Below, piece by piece: positions 8,224 through 13,550 of a stretch of DNA of 14,545 nucleotides. A program made the position numbers and the translations under genes. The notes under the pieces were generated by a model. It searched no databases and had not been told where the DNA came from. It was given only the letters and a program-made list of their open reading frames with translations. The stretch is from Pseudomonadota bacterium (GTDB lineage: Bacteria > Pseudomonadota > Gammaproteobacteria > Burkholderiales > SG8-41). Location of the stretch: positions 1 through 14,545 of the forward strand of contig JAEYXO010000247.1 of the NCBI GenBank assembly GCA_023431245.1. Direction: 5' to 3'. Position 1 is the first letter of the stretch; each line of letters starts with the position of its first letter.

Positions 8224-9511
8224 GGCGCATTTCAGCGGCCGTTTCGAATTCCGCCGCGAACTCGGACGCGGGGGCATGGGCGAGGTGCACCTTGCGAGGG
8301 ACAGCTTCCACCAGCGGGATGTCGCGCTAAAGCTGGCACGGCTGCGCGCGATGGAGGACGCGGAGGACGGCCAGCGCCTGCGCCGGATGTGGCTGAACGA
8401 GACCCGGCTTGCCGGCAGGCTGCACCATCCGCACATCGTCGCGATCCACGAGGCCGGCGTGGCCGGGGAGTTCGGTTACCTGGTCATGGAATATGTCGAC
8501 GGCGTGACATTGCGCCATCACGTAGCCCGCGACCGGCTGCTGCCGTTCCAGTCCGTCATCGAGATCATCTACAAGGTCTGCAGCGCCCTCGACTATGCCA
8601 ACCGCCAGGGACTGCTGCACCGGGACATCAAGCCGGCCAACGTGATGCTGTCCGCGGACGGCACCGTGAAGGTCGCCGATTTCGGCACCGCCTATTTCAC
8701 CGAAGCGGATGAAACCCAGGTTTTCGATGTCGGCACGCTGCCCTTCATGCCACCGGAGCATTTCAAGCGCCGCGCGCCGACGCTGCAGTCCGACATCTAC
8801 GCGGTCGGGGTCATGGCCTACCAGCTGCTGACCGGCACCCTGCCTTTCGAGGCCGGCTCGCATGAGAGCCTGATCTACCAGAAGCTTTACGGCGATTTCA
8901 TCCCGCTCGAGCAGCGCCGCCGGGACATTCCGCCGGACCTGCGCTTTGCCGTGCACCGCGCGATGCACAAGGACGTCGAGGTGCGCTACCGCGCGTGGAG
9001 CGATTTTGCCGGGGCGCTGGCGCTGGCGCAGCCGGAGCTGGAGCTGCCGCGGGAGATGCAGTTCGACAGCGCGCGTTTCAAGGTGCTGCGCGAGCTCGCG
9101 TTTTTCAGCGCATTCGCCGACGAACAGCTGTGGGAGACCGTGCACATCAGCACCTGGCTCTACCGCGCGGGCGGCGAGGATGTTTTTGTCGAGGGTTCCG
9201 CGGGGCACAACATCCATGTCATCACCAGCGGCGAGGTGGCCGTGTTGCGCGACGGTGTCGAACTGAACCGCTTGCGCACGGGGGAATGTTTCGGCGAGAT
9301 CGCGTTTCTCGACGAGGGTGTGCATGCCCGCACGGCGACGGTGAGGGCCGTCTCCGGTACGGTGCTGCTCGAAATCGATGCCGCTGCGCTGCGCCAGGCG
9401 AGCGCCGGATTGCAGGCGGTTTTTGCGCGGGCGTTCATGCGGGTGATGGTCGGTCGCGTGAAACAGGCCGACCGGCGTTACCTGGACCTTGCCGCGCATG
9501 GACATCGTTGA
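8204..9511 (+). CDS. Ser/Thr protein kinase fused to a C-terminal cyclic-nucleotide-binding domain
   Basis: This 435-residue protein has no membrane segment and should be cytosolic. The Hanks-type kinase domain (about 13-275) is complete: glycine loop GRGGMG (21-26), VALK (K43), helix-C Glu66, catalytic loop HRDIKPAN (D141, K143, N146), DFG (D159), PPE (183-185) and the D197 region SDIYAVGVM. Residues about 290-420 form a cNMP-binding domain. Its phosphate-binding cassette reads GECFGEIAFL, then HARTATV; Glu365 and Arg376 sit where the ribose and cyclic phosphate are normally held, so ligand binding looks intact. The inferred role is messenger-gated phosphorylation, with the overlapping cyclase as messenger source. 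The ATG at 8204 has GGAGG at 8196-8200 only three bases upstream. An in-frame TTG at 8210 has better spacing and may be the true start (two residues shorter). Substrates are unknown; the caspase-like and FecR-like proteins are exported and so are not obvious cytosolic targets. Confidence 0.93.
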   Translation: MVLTGFEAHFSGRFEFRRELGRGGMGEVHLARDSFHQRDVALKLARLRAMEDAEDGQRLRRMWLNETRLAGRLHHPHIVAIHEAGVAGEFGYLVMEYVDGVTLRHHVARDRLLPFQSVIEIIYKVCSALDYANRQGLLHRDIKPANVMLSADGTVKVADFGTAYFTEADETQVFDVGTLPFMPPEHFKRRAPTLQSDIYAVGVMAYQLLTGTLPFEAGSHESLIYQKLYGDFIPLEQRRRDIPPDLRFAVHRAMHKDVEVRYRAWSDFAGALALAQPELELPREMQFDSARFKVLRELAFFSAFADEQLWETVHISTWLYRAGGEDVFVEGSAGHNIHVITSGEVAVLRDGVELNRLRTGECFGEIAFLDEGVHARTATVRAVSGTVLLEIDAAALRQASAGLQAVFARAFMRVMVGRVKQADRRYLDLAAHGHR

Positions 9512-9574
9512 GCCGGCGGCGTGCACCCCGTAGCGGAAAGGGGTAGTGTTGCTTCCGGTGGATGGTTTTGGGTC

Positions 9575-9580
9575 AGGAGG
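9575..9580 (+). promoter_or_regulatory. Shine-Dalgarno fixing the GTG start of the FecR-like gene
   Basis: AGGAGG, the strongest ribosome binding site in the operon, lies four bases upstream of GTG at 9585. The in-frame ATG at 9546 has no comparable site and would put an unlikely glycine-rich lead before the signal peptide. The ATG at 9583 is followed directly by a stop codon. Confidence 0.8.
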
Positions 9581-9584
9581 AAAT

Positions 9585-10463
9585 GTGAAAATAATATCAA
9601 TAAAATCAAATACTTATATTAATCTCTCGAGAACCATGCTGGTGCTCGCGGTGCTCTTGCTGCCGCAGCTTGCCGTCGCGGCGGCCATAGTGACCGACCT
9701 GACCGGCAAGGCGTCCGTGCAGGCGGGTGCCAAACCGGGCGCGCTGGCGATACTCTCGGAGCTTGAGGCCAATGCCCGCGTGCAGCTTGAGGCGGGGGCG
9801 CGGATGGCGGCGCTCTACACCCGCAGCGGCGACGAGTTCGTGCTGAACGGTCCGGCGCTGATCCATTTCAGGCCGGATGCCCCCGTGGCGCTGTCGGGCG
9901 CGGCGCCGCAGAAACGGAGCAGCGCCATCGGCAGGGACGCCGGCATCCGCATCAGGCCGGCGGCAACGACGCAGGCGGCCTATGTGATGCGCAGCGCGCG
10001 CGCCACGGCGCGCATCCGCCTGCTGACCCTGTCGGGGACGCGCACGCTGGACACATCCCCCGAATTCCGCTGGCAGGACAGCGAGAGCGGCAAGACCTAC
10101 CGCTTCGAACTGACCGACGAGACCGGCAAATCCCTCTATGAAACCGAGCTCGCCGGCCATGTGCTGAGGCTGCCGGCCGCGATGCGGCTGCAGGCCGGTG
10201 CCGGTTATACCTGGGAAGTCTCCGCCCGCGCCGCCGACGGCCGGCGTTATGTCAGCGCGGGGGATTTCAGCGTGGCGCCGGCGGAGCTGCGCGAACGCGC
10301 GGCCGCCTTGCGTCCGGCGGACGATGCACCGGTATCGGACCGGGTGGCCTATGCGGCCTGGCTGGCGCAGATGGAACTGCGTGACGATGCACGCCGCTAC
10401 TGGCGGGCTCTCGCGAAGGAGCGGCCGGAGGATGCGGCGCTGAAGGCGCTCGCGGCGAACTGA
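9585..10463 (+). CDS. Exported FecR-like protein of cyclase-associated type
   Basis: This 292-residue protein has a signal peptide: a basic N-region (KIISIK), a hydrophobic core at about 17-31 and a likely cleavage after AVA near 33. It should be periplasmic. Residues about 35-110 resemble the beta-rich FecR-like sensor module (VTDLTGKASVQ, LEANARVQLEAGARMAALY, GDEFVLNGPALIHF). Residues about 160-240 (FRWQDSESGKTYRFEL, then YTWEVSARA) look like a fibronectin-III/Ig-type beta domain. The C-terminal ~45 residues look like one TPR-style helical pair. No sigma-factor gene is present, so this is not a classical FecIR iron system. Proteins of this kind are known beside CHASE2 cyclases, and a role as partner of the periplasmic CHASE2 sensor is inferred. 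The first 14 codons are strikingly AT-rich compared with the rest of the gene. Confidence 0.7.
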   Translation: MKIISIKSNTYINLSRTMLVLAVLLLPQLAVAAAIVTDLTGKASVQAGAKPGALAILSELEANARVQLEAGARMAALYTRSGDEFVLNGPALIHFRPDAPVALSGAAPQKRSSAIGRDAGIRIRPAATTQAAYVMRSARATARIRLLTLSGTRTLDTSPEFRWQDSESGKTYRFELTDETGKSLYETELAGHVLRLPAAMRLQAGAGYTWEVSARAADGRRYVSAGDFSVAPAELRERAAALRPADDAPVSDRVAYAAWLAQMELRDDARRYWRALAKERPEDAALKALAAN

Positions 10464-10467
10464 GGCT

Positions 10468-10483
10468 GCCGGCGGTTGCCGGC
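10468..10483 (+). other. GC-rich hairpin between the FecR-like gene and the small membrane protein gene
   Basis: GCCGGC (10468-10473) and GCCGGC (10478-10483) can pair around a four-base loop. No T tract follows, so it is not a standard terminator. It could stabilise the upstream mRNA end or be chance in GC-rich DNA. Confidence 0.3.
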
Positions 10484-10530
10484 ATTAACGGCGTTGCGCG
10501 GCAGCGCGGCGCGGACAAGGGGAGGTCTTC

Positions 10531-10818
10531 ATGGCAGGCATGTCGGTCGGAATACTCGTCACGGTCGCCGCGGTGCTGCTGCTGGCGGCAACGGTGCTGA
10601 TGCTGGTCATGGTGCTGCAGCTGCGGGCGATGCGCCGCGAAGTCGAGGCCACCCGCCTGCAGCTGGCGAAAATGGACTGGGGCGTGATGCTTCTCAACGG
10701 CGTTCAGCAGCTGAAGCAGGCGACGGTGGCGCTGGAGCAGATTGACAAGCGGCTGCAGAAGCTGGAGGCAATCGAGAAGGTGCAGCTGTCGCACATCAAC
10801 GTGCGCCAGGGCGTGTGA
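10531..10818 (+). CDS. Small membrane-anchored coiled-coil protein, unknown function
   Basis: This 95-residue protein has one strong membrane helix at about 6-29 (GILVTVAAVLLLAATVLMLV). A charged helical tail follows with heptad-like spacing (LRAMRREVEATRLQLAKM, then VALEQIDKRLQKLEAIEKV), consistent with a coiled coil in the cytosol. I do not recognise a family. The start is supported by GGAGG at 10521-10525, five bases before the ATG. It is the last gene before the terminator at 10835-10863 and lies 67 bases after the FecR-like gene, so it probably belongs to the same operon. A scaffold or anchor for the signalling proteins is possible but only inferred from position. Confidence 0.72.
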   Translation: MAGMSVGILVTVAAVLLLAATVLMLVMVLQLRAMRREVEATRLQLAKMDWGVMLLNGVQQLKQATVALEQIDKRLQKLEAIEKVQLSHINVRQGV

Positions 10819-10834
10819 CGCGGGCCGGGTCCGG

Positions 10835-10863
10835 AAAAAAAGCGGCCCGCGGGCCGCGTTTTT
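10835..10863. terminator. Bidirectional rho-independent terminator ending the caspase-cyclase-kinase operon
   Basis: The perfectly self-complementary core GCGGCCCGCGGGCCGC (10842-10857) is preceded by seven A and followed by G and five T. It works in both directions, for the operon on plus and the FAH gene on minus (stop at 10882). It has the same design and the same inner GCCCGCGGGC as the terminator at 2388-2415. Confidence 0.92.
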
Positions 10864-10881
10864 CATGGTCTGTGCCGGTGC

Positions 10882-11829
10882 TTACGGATTGACAATCCGG
10901 TTGCGCAGCACCATCGCCGGCTGCTCGAAGGCGCATTCCACGACGTCGCCCGGTTTCAGGTACAGCGCTTCGGCATCGGCCTTGCCCACCGCGACGCCGC
11001 CCGGCGCGCCGGTGGCGAACATGTCGCCCGGCTGCAGGTCGAGCAGGCGCGAGAAATGCGGAATGATGTCCGGCAGCTTCCAGATCTGGTCGCTGGTGTT
11101 CACGCGCATGCGCTGCACGCCGTTGACGCTGCAGGTGACCCAGATGTTGTAGGGATCGGGCACCTCGTCCATGGTGATGATGTAGGGGCCGAGCGGGCCG
11201 AAGGACGGCGAGTTCTTGGAGGTCCAGAAGCGCGAGCCCGAGGCGACTTCGGCTTTCTGGGTGTCACGGCAGGTCAGGTCGTTGAGGATGGTGATGCCGG
11301 CGATGTAGCTCGCCGCGTCCTCGCGTTTGGCGTGGCGCGCGGCCCTGCCCAGCACGAACACCATTTCCGGCTCGTAGTCGAGGCGGTTCACGGTTGCGCG
11401 GCGCGGCACGTCTGCACCGTGGCCGGTGAGGCATGAATTCAGCTTGATGAAGCCGGTCGGCTCGCCCGGCATTTCCTTGATCAGGTCGTTCTTGCGCAGT
11501 TCCTCGAGGTGGGTGCGGTAGTTCTTGCCGACGCAGAGGAACTTGTCGGCATCGGGCACCGGCGGCAGGAAGCGCACTTCGGCCTCCGGCGCCAGGGTTT
11601 TGCCGTCCAGCTTGCCGGCGTTGCCGCGGGCGTGTTCGAGCACGGCGCGGGCGCGGGCCAGGCCGGGTTCGCCCAGCGCCAGCAGGCCTTTCATCGAAGC
11701 GGGAATGAGCTGCTTGCCGTCGCCGAGCGCGCGTTCACCGGCGACGAGATCAACGATCTTGTCCTCCAGTTGTGCGCCTATGCGCACGGTGTCCGGATCG
11801 GAAAGCAGGGTGTAGGTGGCCAGTCGCAT
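10882..11829 (-). CDS. Fumarylacetoacetate hydrolase (FAH) family protein
   Basis: This 315-residue cytosolic protein belongs to the FAH superfamily of metal-dependent C-C hydrolases, decarboxylases and isomerases acting on 2-oxo-acid intermediates of aromatic or sugar-acid catabolism. Visible motifs are CVGKNYRTH (99-107, His107), the metal ligands E153 and E155 (DYEPEMVFVLGR) and D184 (ILNDLTCRD), a lysine in TSKNSPSFGPLGP (about 203-215) and TGAPGGVA (about 273-280). The N-terminal ~90 residues form the smaller FAH-type lead domain. The ATG at 11829 has GAGGA at 11837-11841 at good spacing. It lies 141 bases downstream of the LysR gene on the same strand. The exact substrate cannot be assigned, as there are no other catabolic genes nearby. 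Confidence 0.9.
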   Translation of the reverse strand: MRLATYTLLSDPDTVRIGAQLEDKIVDLVAGERALGDGKQLIPASMKGLLALGEPGLARARAVLEHARGNAGKLDGKTLAPEAEVRFLPPVPDADKFLCVGKNYRTHLEELRKNDLIKEMPGEPTGFIKLNSCLTGHGADVPRRATVNRLDYEPEMVFVLGRAARHAKREDAASYIAGITILNDLTCRDTQKAEVASGSRFWTSKNSPSFGPLGPYIITMDEVPDPYNIWVTCSVNGVQRMRVNTSDQIWKLPDIIPHFSRLLDLQPGDMFATGAPGGVAVGKADAEALYLKPGDVVECAFEQPAMVLRNRIVNP

Positions 11830-11970
11830 TGCGGAATCCTCGGAAGACAGATGAAAAAATCGGACGGAAATGAAAGGGGAATGGGAGGCGCCGTTGCGCC
11901 GCCGGATTTTCGCGTTTCAGCCCGTTATTTTACGACGTTGCTGACGCCGTATTCCAGTTCCGGCGGAGGC

Positions 11971-12918
11971 TCAGGGTTGCGACAAATGGTCGAACACCAG
12001 ATTTTTCGATTCCGCCAGCATGAATTCGAGGAAAGCCTGCGCCACCAGCGACAGCTGTTTGCCGGCGGGATGGACAATGACCCAGGGGCGGTCGACCGGG
12101 AGTCCGGCGACATCCAGCACCGCGACCTGCTCGTGCGGCACGTCGAGGCCCAGGGTGTAGCGGGACATGATCGACACGCCGAGGCCGGCGATGATCGCCT
12201 GCTTGATGGCTTCGTTGTTGGACAGTTCCATGCGCACCTGCGGCTCGCAGCCGTGGGCTTCGAAAATCCCGCGGATTGTTGCGCGGGCGCCGGAGCCGGG
12301 CTCGCGCATCAGGAAGGGCTCTTCCGCAAAGCGGGCGAAGGGGATGTTCTTTTCCTTGGCCAGCGGATGGTCGGCATGGGCAAAAGGCACCATGGGGTTC
12401 GGCAGCAGCGGGTAGGTGGTGATGTCACGGTCCCCGGGCGCGCCGGCGAATATGTACAGGTCGTCGAGGTTTCCCGACATGCGTTCCAGCAGCGCGCTGC
12501 GGTTCTGGATCTGCAGCGAGACTTCTATTCCGGGGTGCCGCCTGACGAATTCGGCCAGCATGCGCGGCGCGAAATATTCGCCGGTGGTGCTGACCGCCAG
12601 TTGCAGCCGGCCGGCCTGCAGGCCGCGCAGATCAGCGAGACCGCGTTCGACACCGGACAGGGTGCCGAACATCTCGAGGCAGCCTGCATGCAGGATGCGC
12701 CCCGCTTCCGTGAGGCGGATGCGTTTGCCGACCTGTTCGATCAACGGCAGGCCCGTCGTCTCGGCAAGTTTCTTCATCTGCACCGAAACGGTGGGCTGCG
12801 CCATGTGGAGTTCCTCGGCGGCCTTGGTGAAGCTGCCGAGCCGGGCCACGGCTTCGAAGACGCTCAACTGGGGCAGCGTGCCGTGTTTCAGGTAGCGCCG
12901 TATTGCGGATTGCGGCAT
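11971..12918 (-). CDS. LysR-family transcriptional regulator
   Basis: This is a 315-residue LysR regulator. The winged helix-turn-helix occupies about residues 15-75 (LPQLSVFEAVARLGSFTKAA, then AQPTVSVQMKKL and GKRIRLTEAG). A two-lobed effector-binding domain follows from about 95, with typical LysR signatures (GRLQLAVSTT, IKQAIIAGLGVSIMSRY). The ATG at 12918 is supported by AGAGGA at 12924-12929; the same frame stays open to 13038, but the added residues are unlike a LysR N-terminus. It is co-directional with the FAH gene, a possible target. The gap 11830-11970 holds no ORF or clear terminator. The striking feature is its leader: about 120-250 bases upstream, on the same strand, lies a yybP-ykoY riboswitch. 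Confidence 0.93.
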   Translation of the reverse strand: MPQSAIRRYLKHGTLPQLSVFEAVARLGSFTKAAEELHMAQPTVSVQMKKLAETTGLPLIEQVGKRIRLTEAGRILHAGCLEMFGTLSGVERGLADLRGLQAGRLQLAVSTTGEYFAPRMLAEFVRRHPGIEVSLQIQNRSALLERMSGNLDDLYIFAGAPGDRDITTYPLLPNPMVPFAHADHPLAKEKNIPFARFAEEPFLMREPGSGARATIRGIFEAHGCEPQVRMELSNNEAIKQAIIAGLGVSIMSRYTLGLDVPHEQVAVLDVAGLPVDRPWVIVHPAGKQLSLVAQAFLEFMLAESKNLVFDHLSQP

Positions 12919-13020
12919 GTTTTTCCTCTCGATGCACTGCAGGTCAATACACCGCTTCGCCGGCGAGGGCGAGGCGACCTTTATCCTGCAGGGAAAGGCA
13001 ATGCATGTCCGGCAAAGAGG

Positions 13021-13041
13021 CCTTGCCCGTGCAGGCAAAGG
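13021..13041 (-). terminator. Expression-platform hairpin competing with P1 of the minus-strand riboswitch
   Basis: On the minus strand CCTT-T-GCC (13041-13034) can pair with GGCAAGG (13027-13021), leaving one T bulged. This hairpin uses the same CCTTTG that closes P1, so the two are mutually exclusive. Only a weak T-rich stretch (CCTCTTT) follows, so termination is plausible but not certain. Confidence 0.5.
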
Positions 13042-13170
13042 TCTCGCTTGCGGGCCGCAGGGCTGGATGCCGCTGCCGCCTGCCGGCGCCGCCGGGGTCC
13101 GGTCAGGACCCGAATTGACGACTGCGCCGCTGCGGCACGGTTGCGGTGCCGCTCAAGCTACTCCCCTTTG
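13036..13170 (-). promoter_or_regulatory. yybP-ykoY (Mn2+) riboswitch aptamer in the LysR gene leader
   Basis: Read on the minus strand, CAAAGG (13170-13165) opens the motif and runs into the family hallmark GGGGAGTAGC (13166-13157). About 110 bases later comes the second hallmark, GCGAGACC (13047-13040), running into CCTTTG (13041-13036), which pairs with CAAAGG to close stem P1. Between them are strong hairpins, including GCGGCAC/GTGCCGC (13152-13132) and GGGTCC/GGACCC (about 13111-13095). The two conserved loop motifs plus a closing P1 define the Mn2+-binding yybP-ykoY class. The downstream gene on this strand is the LysR regulator, an unusual target; known ones are mostly Mn2+ exporters. 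Confidence 0.8.
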
Positions 13171-13203
13171 TAGGGATCGCGCGTTGCCGCGCGAGCGGCG
13201 CGG

Positions 13204-13232
13204 ATTAAAGCACATGATGGGGAGCATTACAA
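13204..13232 (-). promoter_or_regulatory. Sigma-70-type promoter for the riboswitch-LysR transcript
   Basis: On the minus strand TTGTAA (13232-13227) and TTTAAT (13209-13204) are separated by exactly 17 bases, and TGC precedes the -10 box (extended -10). Transcription would start near 13197, about 27 bases before the aptamer. This fits the LysR mRNA beginning with the riboswitch. Confidence 0.65.
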
Positions 13233-13305
13233 CTTCCTGGGGGTCCGCCGGCGGTTTCCGGGCCCTCGCCGGCAAATCCCGGGCACCGGGTCCGGCGCAT
13301 TAAGC

Positions 13306-13335
13306 TTGGGAATCCCGGAAATTACGCAAAATCAT
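13306..13335 (+). promoter_or_regulatory. Possible promoter for the riboswitch-terC transcript
   Basis: TTGGGA (13306-13311) and AATCAT (13330-13335) lie 18 bases apart; each matches consensus at four of six positions. The start would be near 13342, some 40 bases before the aptamer. Other weak pairings exist in this AT-richer patch. Confidence 0.3.
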
Positions 13336-13357
13336 CAGACGAGCCGCGTAAATTTCC
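13317..13357. repeat. Imperfect inverted repeat upstream of the terC riboswitch
   Basis: GGAAATTACGC (13317-13327) and GCGTAAATTTCC (13346-13357) are inverted copies, with one extra A in the right arm, separated by 18 bases. It overlaps the likely promoter and is the most AT-rich patch of the region, so it may be an operator or a 5' hairpin of the transcript. Confidence 0.45.
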
Positions 13358-13382
13358 CGCCTCTCGTGACAGAATCCGCCCC

Positions 13383-13475
13383 CGAAGGGGAGTAGCTCAG
13401 CAACCAGGCTCCGTCATTCCGGGGAATTCACGCCTCCGGAGCCTGGGGATCAATCCGGTCCGAGCAAGACCTTCG
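13383..13475 (+). promoter_or_regulatory. yybP-ykoY (Mn2+) riboswitch aptamer upstream of terC
   Basis: P1 is CGAAGG (13383-13388) with CCTTCG (13470-13475). Inside it are both class hallmarks: GGGGAGTAGC (13387-13396) and GCAAGACC (about 13464-13471). The long P2 arm is CCAGGCTCCG (13404-13413) paired with CGGAGCCTGG (13437-13446), ten perfect pairs, with a small ATTCC/GGAAT hairpin in its loop. The class binds Mn2+ and commonly controls TerC/Alx, MntP and related exporters, and here a TerC gene follows at 13551. In E. coli alx and mntP, Mn2+ binding turns expression on. Confidence 0.9.
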
Positions 13476-13492
13476 CCAGGAGCTGGCGAAGG
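13470..13492 (+). terminator. Riboswitch-controlled terminator hairpin before terC
   Basis: CCTTCGCCAG (13470-13479) and CTGGCGAAGG (13483-13492) form a perfect 10-bp stem with a 3-base loop, followed by the T-rich CGCTTGTTTGCG. The left arm contains the whole 3' strand of P1 (CCTTCG), so P1 and this hairpin cannot coexist. Without Mn2+ the terminator should form; with Mn2+ P1 should hold and terC be read, an ON switch. The T tract is interrupted, so read-through may be substantial. Confidence 0.75.
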
Positions 13493-13550
13493 CGCTTGTT
13501 TGCGTCCTGCGTCCGGCATGTACGCAATCCGCATCCCAGGGGACCGGAAA

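Noticed and set aside
6427..8436. 669-codon open frame on the minus strand across the cyclase
   Set aside because: The product is rich in His, Arg, Gln and Ala with no recognisable domain. It is the GC-skew mirror of the cyclase and kinase genes, which have intact catalytic motifs.
8327..9526. 399-codon minus-strand frame opposite the kinase
   Set aside because: It is a shadow of the kinase-cNMP gene, which has a complete motif set in the plus frame.
9525..9544. Possible hairpin ACCCC/GGGGT between the kinase and FecR-like genes
   Set aside because: Five pairs with a ten-base loop and no T tract are too weak to call a terminator.
11887..11900. Hairpin GGCGC/GCGCC upstream of the FAH gene
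   Set aside because: It is short and has no T tract on the minus strand; such pairs are common by chance at this GC content.
11509..13173. 554-codon open frame on the plus strand across the FAH and LysR genes
   Set aside because: It is antisense to two clear gene families, has no domain or ribosome binding site, and runs through the riboswitch region.
13387..13446. tRNA-like beginning (GGGGAGTAGCTCAG resembles a tRNA acceptor start and D-arm)
   Set aside because: There is no matching acceptor 3' strand, anticodon arm or T-arm GGTTCRA, and the sequence fits the yybP-ykoY riboswitch fully, with terC downstream.
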